A stretch of DNA of 64,000 nt from Cellulomonas sp. KH9 (GCF_900114185.1 NZ_FOSE01000002.1:683909-747908), one strand, 5' to 3'. Numbered from the stretch's first letter, positions 38,880 through 49,420 are shown. The notes: generated from the letters alone by a model not told the origin. Made by a program: numbers and translations.

Positions 38880-40034
38880 TCAGGCCGCGAGGCGCCCGCC
38901 GGTCAGACGGCGGTACGCGTACACGGTCAGCAGGGCACCGACCGGCAGCGAGACCAGGACACCGATCCCGCACACCAGGGTGCCGACCCAGCTGACCAGC
39001 GCGACGACCAGGTACACCAGGACCCCCGTGCCGAGGTCCCGCACCTGCAGGTTCACGCTCGTGCGGATCGCCTGCACGGCGCTCTCGCCACGGTCCACGA
39101 TCGCGGCCACCACGTAGAACACGAAGAACCCGGCGACGAGCAGCGCCACCTGACCCAGGAACGGGATGAGGCTCGCGACGATGCCGCCGGCGCACGCGAT
39201 GAGCGCGAACAGCACGAGCTGCCCCGCGTACGACGTGTCGAACAGGTCACCGATCGACAGCGGCCGACCGTCCGCGATCTTCAGCGCCGCCTTGGTGAAC
39301 GCCGCGCTGAACAGGACGAGCAGCAGCAGGAGCAGGGCACCGTAGATGGTGACGCCGATCGAGGCGCCGAGGCCCGCGAGCAGGCCGGGCGCGTCCCCGG
39401 ACCCGGTAATGGCGGCGGCGCCGCCGACCAGCGCGGCGCCGATCACCGCGACGACCGCGATGACGACGAACCACACCAGGCCGCCGAGCACGAAGGCCGC
39501 CCAGTTCTGCCCGAACTTCGAGAACGCCCACGAGAACCCGGCACCGATGTCGACCGGACCGGACGGCGACGCGTACGGCTGCCCGTAGGGCGGCTGCTGA
39601 CCCGGTGCGCCGTAGGGCGGCGGTGCGCCGTAGGGCGGCGGTGCGCCGTGGGGCGGCGGGGTCCCGTACGGCGACGACCCGCCGTACGGCGAGGCAGGCG
39701 GGGGTCCCCCGGGGCCGGACGGGCCGGGGGGTGGCGGGTACCCGCCACCGGGAGGCGTGGGCGGCGGGTACCCCGCACCCGGCGGCGGCGGGGGGTACCC
39801 GGCGCCCGGCGGCGGTGTCGGGGGCTGCGCGGGCGGCACGTCCTGCGCAGCCGGGCCGGGTGCCACCGGCGGCGGCGTGGGAGCCTGCGCGGGCGGCACG
39901 TCCCGGGCAGCCTCGCCGGGGGCGGACGGCGGCGACGGCAGGTCGTGGGCGCCCTCGCCGTGCGCGGGCGGGGGCGGCGGGACCGGGCTGCCGCCGTCGT
40001 CGCGCGGCGGCGTGCCGCCGGTGTTCTCGCTCAT
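38880..40034 (-). CDS. Pro/Gly/Tyr-rich N-terminus membrane protein (glycerophosphoryl-diester-phosphodiesterase-like membrane domain)
   Basis: Protein of 384 aa. The first 170 residues are low complexity, rich in PPPPGAGYPPP and PPYGA units. The remaining 210 residues carry about five membrane helices, beginning at FSWAFSKFGQNWAAFVLGGL. The arrangement of helices and the 'SVNLQVRDLGTGVLVYLV' block resemble membrane proteins that wrap a polytopic bundle found in many Micrococcales; no function is assigned. The ATG at 40034 has GGAGG 5 nt upstream. Two small Tic20/DUF4870 proteins are encoded divergently next to it. Confidence 0.75.
   Translation of the reverse strand: MSENTGGTPPRDDGGSPVPPPPPAHGEGAHDLPSPPSAPGEAARDVPPAQAPTPPPVAPGPAAQDVPPAQPPTPPPGAGYPPPPPGAGYPPPTPPGGGYPPPPGPSGPGGPPPASPYGGSSPYGTPPPHGAPPPYGAPPPYGAPGQQPPYGQPYASPSGPVDIGAGFSWAFSKFGQNWAAFVLGGLVWFVVIAVVAVIGAALVGGAAAITGSGDAPGLLAGLGASIGVTIYGALLLLLLVLFSAAFTKAALKIADGRPLSIGDLFDTSYAGQLVLFALIACAGGIVASLIPFLGQVALLVAGFFVFYVVAAIVDRGESAVQAIRTSVNLQVRDLGTGVLVYLVVALVSWVGTLVCGIGVLVSLPVGALLTVYAYRRLTGGRLAA
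39606..39659 (-). repeat. Three 18-bp tandem repeats encoding PPPYGA
   Basis: Units 39606-39623, 39624-39641 and 39642-39659 are identical but for one base. They encode the PPPYGA/PPPHGA hexapeptides of the Pro-rich head. Confidence 0.85.
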
Positions 40035-40196
40035 GCATGCCTCCAGGCGTGACCAGGGCGCGGACACGCCCTCCTCGCAGGGAACCCACATGGCCTGCGG
40101 CGTGTCAAGGCACCGCGCCGCCCACCGTGGCGCGCCCGGTCACCCGGGCCGTACGCTGCGGACGCCCACCACCACGACCACACCCGGAGCCGCCCC

Positions 40197-40574
40197 GTGT
40201 CGTACGACCCTCGGGCCACACCGCCCGGCCCGCCCGCCCAGGGCCGCACCCTGGCGATGGTGGCGCACCTGGGCGGTGTGCTCACCTACCTGTTCGCGGG
40301 CTGGATCGCGTCCCTCGTGGTCTGGCTGGTCCAGCGGGACCAGGACCCGGCCACGGCGCAGGAGGCGCGCACGGCGCTCAACTTCCAGCTCACGGCGCTC
40401 ATCGCGATGGTCGTGCTCCACGTGGTGGAGCAGTTCCCCGTGATCGGGATCATCGGCTGGATCGGCAAGCTCGCGGTCGGCGTCGTCGCGCTCGTGCTCT
40501 CGATCGTCGCGGCCGCCGCCGCGTACCGTGGCGGGTCGTACCGCTACCCCGTCAGCCTCGAGCTCGTCCGATGA
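40197..40574 (+). CDS. DUF4870 (Tic20-like) membrane protein
   Basis: Small membrane protein (125 aa) with three to four helices. After a Pro-rich start come 'MVAHLGGVLTYLFAGWIASL' and 'TALNFQLTALIAMVV', the two conserved DUF4870 blocks, and a C-terminal YRYPVSLELVR. The family is related to Tic20 and has no settled function. GTG start; its stop overlaps the ATG of a second DUF4870 gene (ATGA), so the two are co-translated and may form a hetero-oligomer. Confidence 0.82.
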   Translation: MSYDPRATPPGPPAQGRTLAMVAHLGGVLTYLFAGWIASLVVWLVQRDQDPATAQEARTALNFQLTALIAMVVLHVVEQFPVIGIIGWIGKLAVGVVALVLSIVAAAAAYRGGSYRYPVSLELVR

Positions 40575-40957
40575 GCACGCCGACGCCCCCGCCCGCGTGG
40601 GACGCGCCCGCACCCGTCCCACCGCTGAGCCCGCAGGACGAGCGGACCTGGGCGATCCTCGTCCACCTGCTCCCGCTCCTCGGGGTGGGGCTCCTCGCAC
40701 CGCTCGTCGTCTGGCTCGTCTTCCGCGGGCGCGGGCCGTTCCTCGAGCACCACGCGAAGGAGTCGCTGAACCTCCAGCTGACCGTGCTGATCGCCGTCGC
40801 CGTCGGCACGCTCCTGTCGGTGGTGCTGTTCGGCATCCCGGCGCTCCTCCTCGTCCTCGCCGGCGTGGCGTGGGTGGTGCTGGAGATCCTCGCCGCCGTC
40901 GCCGCGAGCCGGTGGGAGTGGTACCGGTACCCGGTGACGCTGCGGCTGGTCCCCTGA
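40571..40957 (+). CDS. DUF4870 (Tic20-like) membrane protein, second copy
   Basis: Membrane protein of 128 aa, paralogous to the gene just upstream: 'WAILVHLLPLLGVGLLAPLV', then 'KESLNLQLTVLIAV' and a C-terminal YRYPVTLRLVP. Identity between the two is limited to these blocks, so the duplication is old. Translationally coupled to the first copy by a 4-bp overlap. It ends 18 bp from the convergent hemW stop. Confidence 0.82.
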   Translation: MSTPTPPPAWDAPAPVPPLSPQDERTWAILVHLLPLLGVGLLAPLVVWLVFRGRGPFLEHHAKESLNLQLTVLIAVAVGTLLSVVLFGIPALLLVLAGVAWVVLEILAAVAASRWEWYRYPVTLRLVP

Positions 40958-40975
40958 GCCGGGGGCACCGACCGG

Positions 40976-42214
40976 TCAGACGACGAGGGCCCGCACGACC
41001 GCGTCGGCCAGCAGCCGCCCGCGACGGGTCAGCACCACTCGCCGCGGACCGTCGCCACCGAGCGCGGCGCGCGGGTCGACCAGCCCGTCGGCGACGAGCC
41101 CCGCGACCGCCGGACGCGCGGCGACGGGCAGGTCGTCGACGAGCAGGCCCTCGGCGATGCGCACGCCCAGCATCACCCGCTCCAGCTCCGCGGTGCCGCC
41201 GTCGACGACCTCGCGACCCGCGGCAGGGCTCAGCCCTCGCCCCAGACGGTCGGCGTACGCGCGCGGGTGCTTGACGTTCCACCACCGCACGCCACCGACG
41301 TGGCTGTGCGCCCCGGGGCCGATCCCCCACCAGTCGTCGCCGCGCCAGTAGCCCAGGTTGTGGCGCGACGCGTCGGCCGGTGTGCGCGCCCAGTTGCTCA
41401 CCTCGTACCAGTGCAGGCCCGCCGCCGTCAGCAGGTCGTCCGCCAGCTCGTACTTGGTCGCCTGGTCGTCCTCGTCGGGCAGCGTCAGCTCGCCGCGGCG
41501 CACCTGCACCGCCATGCGCGTGCCGGGCTCCACCACCAGGGCGTAGGCGCTCACGTGGTCGACGCCCGTGGCCAGCGCCGCCTCCAGGGACCGGCGCCAG
41601 TCGTCGAGCGACTCACCCGGGGTGCCGTAGATCAGGTCGAGCGAGACCCGCAGGCCTGCGTCGCGCGCCCAGCGCACGACGTCGGGGATGCGATCGGGGT
41701 CGTGGGTGCGCTCGAGCGTGCGCAGCACGTGCGGGACGGCGGACTGCATGCCGAACGACACGCGCGTGACGCCGGCGGCGGCCAGCCGTGCGAGGCCGTC
41801 GGGAGTCACCGAGTCGGGGTTGGCCTCGGTCGTGACCTCGGCGCCCGGGGCCAGGCCCCACGTGGTGCGCACGCCGTCGAGCAGACGCACCAGGTCGGCC
41901 ACGGGCAGCAGCGTCGGGGTGCCCCCGCCGATGAAGACCGTCGCGCCCTGACGCGGCGGCACGCCCGCCGCGCGGAGCACCCGGTCCGCGAGCGCCACCT
42001 CCGCCAGGGCCGTCGCCGCGTACTCGGCGAGGCTCGCACCGCCGCCGAGCTCGGTGGCGGTGTAGGTGTTGAAGTCGCAGTACCCGCACCGCACGGCGCA
42101 GAAGGGCACGTGCAGGTACACGCCGAAGGCACGGTCCTGCGCCCCCTCGACGGCCGACGGGGGCAGCGCGCCGTCCGCGGGGGCGGGGTCGCCGTCGGGC
42201 AGCGCGGGGCTCAC
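40976..42214 (-). CDS. hemW: Radical SAM heme chaperone HemW
   Basis: Radical SAM protein of 412 aa, formerly annotated as coproporphyrinogen oxidase; HemW proteins carry heme and help insert it into respiratory enzymes. The 4Fe-4S cluster Cys are in CAVRCGYCDF (Cys39, Cys43, Cys46), with the SAM-binding GGGTP at about 96-100 and a C-terminal HemN domain. The extra Cys-x-Cys of true HemN (C-x3-C-x2-C-x-C) is absent: Phe follows Asp47, as in HemW. GTG start 25 bp after the lepA stop. Confidence 0.94.
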   Translation of the reverse strand: MSPALPDGDPAPADGALPPSAVEGAQDRAFGVYLHVPFCAVRCGYCDFNTYTATELGGGASLAEYAATALAEVALADRVLRAAGVPPRQGATVFIGGGTPTLLPVADLVRLLDGVRTTWGLAPGAEVTTEANPDSVTPDGLARLAAAGVTRVSFGMQSAVPHVLRTLERTHDPDRIPDVVRWARDAGLRVSLDLIYGTPGESLDDWRRSLEAALATGVDHVSAYALVVEPGTRMAVQVRRGELTLPDEDDQATKYELADDLLTAAGLHWYEVSNWARTPADASRHNLGYWRGDDWWGIGPGAHSHVGGVRWWNVKHPRAYADRLGRGLSPAAGREVVDGGTAELERVMLGVRIAEGLLVDDLPVAARPAVAGLVADGLVDPRAALGGDGPRRVVLTRRGRLLADAVVRALVV

Positions 42215-42239
42215 CGGGCGCCGCCCGTGGCCACGCTGC

Positions 42240-44117
<1,878 letters not shown>

Positions 44118-44275
44118 CTCGACGTTCTCCGGCTTCTGGACGATCTGTGGGCGGTCGGTCGACCGTGGCGCTGGTGCCGTCGCGACGCCGGGCTCGCCCG
44201 TGGTCGGCGGGATCCCGACCCTCGGTGGCGGACCCGACCCTGTCGGGTGTCGGCGGCGGACACCACCATGGTCCC

Positions 44276-45022
44276 ATGACACGCGACCTGGGCGACGCAG
44301 CCGCGTCGACCGCACCGGGCCACGTCCCGACGTCCGGCCCGGACCTGGCGACGTTGGCCGCGCTGCAGGAGCGGTTCCGCGCGAGCATCGGCGAGGTGGC
44401 GGCCGACGTGCCGGTGCCGTGGTGCGGACGGTGGCGCGTGCGGCACCTCGTGGTGCACCTCGCCCGGATCCACCACTGGGCCGCCGGGCAGGCCCGCCGC
44501 CACCAGGAGACCCCGCTCGGCCGCGGGCCGTTCGTCCTGGACGACCTGTACACCGCGCAGGCGGCCGAGCTGTACGACACCCTCGCGGCCCTCGACCCGG
44601 CCGCACCCGCGTGGACCCTCGACGACAGCGGGGTCGTGCGGTTCTGGCACCGTCGCCAGGTCCACGAGACGCTGGTGCACCTGTGGGACCTGCGGACGGC
44701 CGGCGCCCTGCCGCTGGACGTCGCACCCGCTCTGTGGGCCGACACCGTCGACGAGGTCGTGACCGTCATGCACCCGCGCCAGGTGCGGCTCGGACGCGTG
44801 GCCGTACCCGGGCGGCCGATCGCCCTGGTCGCGGGCGACGCCGGCCGCGCGTGGGCGACGACGGCCGATGCCGCGACGGAGCCCGCGGCCGAGGTCACCG
44901 GACCGGCGGGCGCGCTGGCGCTGCTGCTGTGGGGCCGCACGACACCCGACGACCCGGCCCTGCGCGTCGAGGGCGACCGCGCGGCCCTCGACGCGCTGCT
45001 GGCGGGCCGCACCACGCCCTGA
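44276..45022 (+). CDS. Maleylpyruvate isomerase / mycothiol-dependent enzyme family protein
   Basis: Cytoplasmic protein of 248 aa of the DinB-like four-helix family. '[17 protein letters not shown]' contains the first metal-ligand His, and '[20 protein letters not shown]' the pair His-x3-Glu/His of the family; the C-terminal domain ([21 protein letters not shown] in part) is the usual SCP2-like end. Members use mycothiol or act as thiol transferases, but the reaction here is unknown. Convergent with the transglutaminase gene, one base apart. Confidence 0.8.
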   Translation: MTRDLGDAAASTAPGHVPTSGPDLATLAALQERFRASIGEVAADVPVPWCGRWRVRHLVVHLARIHHWAAGQARRHQETPLGRGPFVLDDLYTAQAAELYDTLAALDPAAPAWTLDDSGVVRFWHRRQVHETLVHLWDLRTAGALPLDVAPALWADTVDEVVTVMHPRQVRLGRVAVPGRPIALVAGDAGRAWATTADAATEPAAEVTGPAGALALLLWGRTTPDDPALRVEGDRAALDALLAGRTTP

Positions 45023-45023
45023 G

Positions 45024-45863
45024 CTACGCCTCGCGCGTGATCCGCACCTGCACCTGCAGGTCCTGCGTGCGCGGCCCGGCGAAGATCCCGCGCAGCGGCG
45101 GCACGTCGTCGTAGCACCGTCCGCGTCCGAGCACGACGTGGTGCTCACCCGCGCGGACCCGGTTGGTCGGGTCGTAGCCGCACCACTCCCCGGTCCACCA
45201 CTCCACCCAGGCGTGCGACTCCCCCGTGACCGTCGCCCCGATCTCGCCCGACGAGTCCGGGTGCAGGTAGCCCGAGACGTACCGCGCGGGGATGCCGATG
45301 GCGCGCAGCGCCCCCAGCGCCAGGTGGGCCATGTCCTGGCACACACCCGTGCGCTTGGCCCACGCCTCCGCGGCGGGGGTGTGCACGGACGTGACGCCGG
45401 GGATGTACTCCATCTCGTCGCGCAGCGCGTGGCACACGGCTTCCGCGGCGGCCGCGGGCGCGAGGTCCCCGGCGGCGCGGCGCGCGAGCTCGACGACCTC
45501 CTGCGGGGCGTCGGTCACCTCCGTGTCGGCCAGCTGCTCGGACAGCCGGTCGCGCACCTCGGGCCCGCGCAGCACGTCCCAGCCGACCGACGACGACTTC
45601 GCCGGCCGCTCGGCCACCTCGACCAGGTGCTCGGCCGTCAGCAGCAGGGAACGGTGGGGCGCGAGCACCTCGAACGCCGTGACCTGCGTGCCCCAGTAGT
45701 CCCGGTAGTCGTGCGTCCACGTCTGCGGCTGGATCTCCAGCCGCGTCTCGAGGACCGACTGGCCCGCCTGGGACAGGGGCGTCATGCGGGCCTCGTTGTA
45801 CGAGGCGACGACCGGGTCCGCGTACCGGAACGTGGACGTGTGGACGATCCGCAGGCGGCTCAC
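45024..45863 (-). CDS. Transglutaminase-like protease, catalytic triad intact
   Basis: Soluble protein of 279 aa with the N-terminal bacterial transglutaminase domain (LRIVHTSTFRYADPV) and a C-terminal core that keeps all three catalytic residues: Cys in RTGVCQDMAHL, His in ESHAWVEWW and Asp in GYDPTNR. It is the last gene of the ATP-grasp / alpha-E / transglutaminase trio, whose joint product is thought to be a small peptide or amide. GTG start overlaps the alpha-E stop (GTGA). The natural substrate is not known. Confidence 0.9.
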   Translation of the reverse strand: MSRLRIVHTSTFRYADPVVASYNEARMTPLSQAGQSVLETRLEIQPQTWTHDYRDYWGTQVTAFEVLAPHRSLLLTAEHLVEVAERPAKSSSVGWDVLRGPEVRDRLSEQLADTEVTDAPQEVVELARRAAGDLAPAAAAEAVCHALRDEMEYIPGVTSVHTPAAEAWAKRTGVCQDMAHLALGALRAIGIPARYVSGYLHPDSSGEIGATVTGESHAWVEWWTGEWCGYDPTNRVRAGEHHVVLGRGRCYDDVPPLRGIFAGPRTQDLQVQVRITREA

Positions 45864-46789
45864 AGCGCCTCCCCCACCCATGTCAGCTCAGCCCCGGACG
45901 GGAAGTACCGCCCGCGGATCGCGTCCGACGCGGCCGAGCACGCACGCTGCACGCGCTCCATCTCCCGCGGCAGCGCGTCGATGATCTCCAGCAGCGGCCG
46001 GTACTCCAGGCTCGTGCGCACGTGCCCGATGTGCCGACGTGCGTCGTCGATGGTCGCGCGGTCGGCGATCGGCTCCAGTGCCGCGAGCGACGCCTCCGCC
46101 TCGTTCAGGGCGTAGACGATGGACCGCGGGAACAGACGGTCGAGCAGCAGGAAGCCCGCCGCGCGCTCGTCGGACGCGTTGCCGCGGTAGGTGCGCAGGA
46201 AGGCCTCGTGCGCCCCGCACGAGCGCAGCAGCGTCGCCCAGCTCGGCCCGGCCGACCCGGCCAGCGCGCGCGTCGTCAGCAGGCGCGCCGTCATGTCCGC
46301 CCGTTCGATCGACCGCCCCAGGACCATGAAGTGCCAGGTCTCGTCCCGGGACGTCGTGGACTCCATGATCCCGGTGACGATCGCGGCACGCTCGCGCACC
46401 CAGGTGAAGTAGTCGTGCGGGCGGGCCGGACGCATCTGGGACGGCAGCTGGTTCCAGCTGGTGTTGAGGCACTCCCACAGCTCGGTCGAGACGATCTCCC
46501 GCGCCCGGCGCGCGTTCTCGCGGGCGGCCACCAGGGCCCCGGCGATCGACGACGGCGAGAACCGGTCGTACGCCAGGATGTCCAGGACGTGCTCACGCCC
46601 CACCTCGAGGTCGTCGGGCGGCGCCGGACGGTCCATGACCGACAGCAGCGAGCGGCAGGCCAGGTCCTCCTCGGCCCACGGGTCCTCGAGCAGGATCTGC
46701 ACGTGGACGTCGAGCAGCCGGGCGGTGTCGTCGGCCCGCTCGACGTACCGGCCGATCCAGAACAGCGACTCGGCGATGCGGCTCAGCAC
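45860..46789 (-). CDS. Alpha-E domain protein (DUF403)
   Basis: All-helical protein of 309 aa that begins LSRIAESLFWIGRYVERADDTARLLD, in outline the diagnostic opening of the alpha-E family. The Glu-rich helices (ERADDTARLL and SIERADMTARLL) repeat the same motif at residues about 17 and 175, suggesting two related halves. It works with the circularly permuted ATP-grasp protein and the transglutaminase encoded next to it, but its biochemical role is unsettled. GTG start, 7 bp inside the upstream gene. Confidence 0.9.
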   Translation of the reverse strand: MLSRIAESLFWIGRYVERADDTARLLDVHVQILLEDPWAEEDLACRSLLSVMDRPAPPDDLEVGREHVLDILAYDRFSPSSIAGALVAARENARRAREIVSTELWECLNTSWNQLPSQMRPARPHDYFTWVRERAAIVTGIMESTTSRDETWHFMVLGRSIERADMTARLLTTRALAGSAGPSWATLLRSCGAHEAFLRTYRGNASDERAAGFLLLDRLFPRSIVYALNEAEASLAALEPIADRATIDDARRHIGHVRTSLEYRPLLEIIDALPREMERVQRACSAASDAIRGRYFPSGAELTWVGEAL

Positions 46790-48372
46790 GTCGCACCCCC
46801 GGTCGTCCGCTGCTGCTGCTGTTGCTGTTGCTGCATGACCTGGACGCGGGCGTCGGACGGGTTGGAGTCGATCGGCACGGAGGCGTCCTTCGGGACCGCC
46901 TGCGGCCGCGACTGGCTCTGCGTCTGCGCGCGGCGCGGGACGCGGCCGCCCAGGACCCAGGTGTCCTTGGAGCCGCCGCCCTGCGAGGAGTTGACGACCA
47001 GCTGCCCCTCCGGCAGCGCCACCCGGGTCAGGCCGCCGGGCAGCACGTAGACCGAGTCGCCGTCGTTCACGGCGAACGGCCGCAGGTCGACGTGCCGCGG
47101 GCGCAGGCCGTCGTCCACGAGCGTCGGGACGGTCGAGAGCTGGACGACCGGCTGCGCGATCCAGCCGCGCGGGTCCTCGCGCAGCCGGGCGCGCAGCACG
47201 TCGAGCTCGGCGCGGGTCGCTCGCGGCCCGACGACCAGGCCCTTGCCGCCCGACCCGTCGACCGGCTTGACGACGAGCTCGTGCAGGCGGTCGAGCACCT
47301 CCTCGAGGGCGCCCGGGTCCTCGAGCCGCCACGTGTCCACGTTGGGCAGGATCGGCTCCTCGCCCAGGTGGTACCGGATGAGGTCGGGGACGTAGGTGTA
47401 GAGCAGCTTGTCGTCCGCGACGCCGTTGCCGACGGCGTTGGCGATGGTGACGTTGCCGAGGCGCGCGCAGGTCATGATGCCCGGGCAGCCCAGCAGCGAG
47501 TCGGACCGGAACGTCACGGGGTCGATGAACTCGTCGTCGACCCGCCGGTAGATGACGTCGACGCGGCGCCGCCCCTGGGTCGTGCGCATCCACACCCGGC
47601 CGCCGGACACGTACAGGTCCCGCCCCTCGACGAGCTCGACGCCCATCGTCCGGGCGAGGAGCGTGTGCTCGAAGTACGCCGAGTTGAAGACGCCCGGTGT
47701 CAGGACGACCACCGTGGGGTCGTCGACGCCGTGCGGCGCCGCCGCGGTGAGCGCCGCCAGCAGCCGACGCGAGTAGTCCACGACGGGCCGGATGCGCAGC
47801 GTGGCGAACAGCTCCGGGAACGTCTGCGCCATGGCGCGGCGGTTCGACAGCACGTAGCTGACGCCGGACGGCACCCGCACGTTGTCCTCGAGCACGCGCC
47901 AGCCCCCGAGGGAGTCCCGCACCAGGTCGATCCCGGAGACGTGCACGCGCACGCCGTTGGGCGGCTCGATGCCCCGCGCGGCCCGGTGGAAGTGGTTCGA
48001 GGAGACGACGACCGACCGCGGCACCACCCCGTCCGCGACCGACTTCTGCGGGCCGTAGACGTCCGCGAGGAACGCCTCCAGCGCCCGCACCCGCTGCGAC
48101 ACGCCGGGCGCGACGTGCTCCCACTCGTCACCCGCCATCACGCGCGGCACGACGTCCAGGGGGAACGGGCGCTCCTCCCCGGCGAAGTCGAACGTGACGC
48201 CCTGCTTGAGGTACGACCGCGCGAGGGTGTCCGCACGCGCCCGCAGCTCGCCCGCCGACAGCTGCGCGAGCGCCGAGTGCACGTGGCGGTACGCCGCACG
48301 GACCTCACCGTCCGGGCCGATCATCTCGTCCCACGCGGTACCCGCCGGGTAGTCGTCGAAGAGGTCGGCCAT
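46783..48372 (-). CDS. Circularly permuted ATP-grasp ligase-like protein (DUF404/DUF407)
   Basis: Protein of 529 aa with the family's blocks VVVSSNHFHRAARGIEPPNG in part, GGWRVLEDNVRVPSGVSYVL in part, VIYRRVDDEFIDP and VVKPVDGSGGKGLVVGP, the last being the ATP-grasp Lys and Gly loop. It probably forms an amide or peptide bond with ATP. The C-terminus has a tail ending in eight Gln in a row that is not part of the conserved fold. ATG start 6 nt after a TAGATT -10 box; it heads the operon with the alpha-E and transglutaminase genes. Confidence 0.9.
   Translation of the reverse strand: MADLFDDYPAGTAWDEMIGPDGEVRAAYRHVHSALAQLSAGELRARADTLARSYLKQGVTFDFAGEERPFPLDVVPRVMAGDEWEHVAPGVSQRVRALEAFLADVYGPQKSVADGVVPRSVVVSSNHFHRAARGIEPPNGVRVHVSGIDLVRDSLGGWRVLEDNVRVPSGVSYVLSNRRAMAQTFPELFATLRIRPVVDYSRRLLAALTAAAPHGVDDPTVVVLTPGVFNSAYFEHTLLARTMGVELVEGRDLYVSGGRVWMRTTQGRRRVDVIYRRVDDEFIDPVTFRSDSLLGCPGIMTCARLGNVTIANAVGNGVADDKLLYTYVPDLIRYHLGEEPILPNVDTWRLEDPGALEEVLDRLHELVVKPVDGSGGKGLVVGPRATRAELDVLRARLREDPRGWIAQPVVQLSTVPTLVDDGLRPRHVDLRPFAVNDGDSVYVLPGGLTRVALPEGQLVVNSSQGGGSKDTWVLGGRVPRRAQTQSQSRPQAVPKDASVPIDSNPSDARVQVMQQQQQQQQRTTGGATC
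46810..46833 (-). repeat. Poly-Gln codon run (8 x CAG/CAA)
   Basis: Eight consecutive glutamine codons, six CAG and two CAA, near the end of the ATP-grasp gene. Such a run is uncommon in bacteria and could vary in length by slippage. Confidence 0.9.
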
Positions 48373-48378
48373 GGCGTG

Positions 48379-48384
48379 AATCTA
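48379..48384 (-). promoter_or_regulatory. -10 box TAGATT of the ATP-grasp operon
   Basis: TAGATT, CACGCC, ATG: a 6-nt gap and no Shine-Dalgarno, so the mRNA should be leaderless. Confidence 0.55.
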
Positions 48385-48485
48385 GTCGGCCCGTGTCAAC
48401 GTCGCGTTACGTGACGCGGTCGCCGCGACCTGGCGCCCGGCGCACGGCCCGCGCCGCCCGCACGGCGCCGTCGGCACGCCGCGGC

Positions 48486-48491
48486 TAGGCT
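48486..48491 (+). promoter_or_regulatory. -10 box TAGGCT of the PemK-like gene
   Basis: TAGGCT lies 8 nt before the GTG at 48500, again fitting a leaderless start. It is back-to-back with the ATP-grasp promoter about 100 bp away. Confidence 0.45.
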
Positions 48492-48499
48492 CGCCGACC

Positions 48500-48961
48500 G
48501 TGACCGACGGCCGCCGACCCTCCGCCCTGCGGCGCGTCGTGCGTCGGCTCCTGCACCCGACGTCCCGCGGCACCCGGACGGTCCGCCCGACGTACGCGCC
48601 GAGCGCCGACGGCCGGCCCGACCCGGGTGAGGTCGTGTGGACCTGGGTGCCCTACGAGGACGACCCACGGCGGGGCAAGGACCGCCCGGTGCTCGTGCTG
48701 GCGGTCGAGGACGCCACCGTCGTCGCGCTCATGCTCACCAGCAAGGACCACGACCGGGACGCCGCCGACGAGGCGCGGCACGGGCGCGTCTGGCTCGACG
48801 TGGGCAGCGGTGCGTGGGACCCCCGGGGTCGACCGAGCGAGGTGCGGCTCGACCGGGTGCTGCGGCTCCCCGCCGACGACGTCCGCCGTGAGGGCGCCGC
48901 ACTGGACCGCCGCCGGTACGACGAGGTCGTGGGTGCGGCCGGTCGGCTGCACGGCTGGTAG
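48500..48961 (+). CDS. PemK/MazF-like domain protein without visible antitoxin
   Basis: Protein of 153 aa. After a basic 45-residue N-terminus comes a PemK-like core: GEVVWTWVPYEDDPRRGKDRPVLVLA, read as G-x-V-x-W...Kx-RP-V-L-V-l, then LMLTSKDHD and RVLRLPADDV at the end. In MazF/PemK toxins these segments hold the RNA-cleaving surface. No antitoxin-like small gene adjoins it: upstream is the divergent ATP-grasp gene and downstream rpsT. It may be a housekeeping derivative of the fold. GTG start by position of the -10 box. Its TAG overlaps the -10 box of rpsT. Confidence 0.75.
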   Translation: MTDGRRPSALRRVVRRLLHPTSRGTRTVRPTYAPSADGRPDPGEVVWTWVPYEDDPRRGKDRPVLVLAVEDATVVALMLTSKDHDRDAADEARHGRVWLDVGSGAWDPRGRPSEVRLDRVLRLPADDVRREGAALDRRRYDEVVGAAGRLHGW

Positions 48962-48964
48962 GAT
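48959..48964 (+). promoter_or_regulatory. rpsT -10 box TAGGAT
   Basis: TAGGAT overlaps the stop codon of the preceding gene and is 5/6 to consensus. It predicts a leader of about 135 nt before rpsT, which is long compared with the leaderless genes nearby. Confidence 0.5.
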
Positions 48965-48976
48965 GTCGAACCGCGT

Positions 48977-48996
48977 GCCCGCCTGGGTCGGCGGGC
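48977..48996 (+). other. Hairpin in the rpsT 5' leader
   Basis: GCCCGCC-TGGGTC-GGCGGGC, a 7-bp stem with a 6-nt loop, close to the predicted 5' end of the rpsT mRNA. S20 synthesis is autoregulated in other bacteria, so it could be part of a control element; unproven here. Confidence 0.4.
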
Positions 48997-49105
48997 GCGG
49001 GCGCAGGCCTTTCCCGAGGGTGTCCCCACGCCCCAGTCCTGGCGCTGCGCATGCCCTCTACGACCTGTCGGATCGCTCCGGCGACCTAACCAAGAGAGTC
49101 CACAC

Positions 49106-49366
49106 GTGGCGAACATCAAGTCCCAGATCAAGCGCATCCGCACGAACGAGAAGGCCCGGCTGCGGAACAAGTCCGTCAAGTCCGAGCTCAAGACGTACGT
49201 GCGTCGCGTCCGCGAGGCCGTCGCCGGTGGCGACAAGGACGCGGCGAACGCTGCGCTCGCCGTCGCGGCGCGCAAGCTCGACAAGGCGGTGTCCAAGGGC
49301 GTGATCCACGCCAACCAGGCCGCCAACCGCAAGTCGGCGCTGTCGAAGGCCGTCAACGGCCTCTGA
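49106..49366 (+). CDS. rpsT: 30S ribosomal protein S20
   Basis: Primary 16S rRNA-binding protein of 86 aa, basic and helical, with the family start [20 protein letters not shown] and '[12 protein letters not shown]' near the end. GTG start with AAGAGAG about 7-14 nt upstream. It stands alone, as is usual for rpsT, with its own promoter and a strong hairpin after the stop. Confidence 0.97.
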   Translation: MANIKSQIKRIRTNEKARLRNKSVKSELKTYVRRVREAVAGGDKDAANAALAVAARKLDKAVSKGVIHANQAANRKSALSKAVNGL

Positions 49367-49420
49367 GGCCGACGCGCAGCTTCCACCTGCGCAGGGACCT
49401 CGACGTCCCGCACGAACGCC

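Noticed and set aside
44118-44282. LepA start at GTG 44282
   Set aside because: It would add a 55-codon Arg/Gly/Pro-rich stretch absent from LepA and overlap the divergent gene's start at 44276.
46783-48961. Toxin-antitoxin pair between the PemK-like gene and a neighbour
   Set aside because: The genes flanking it are a 529-aa ATP-grasp protein and rpsT; no small antitoxin-type ORF with a start and ribosome binding site lies between.
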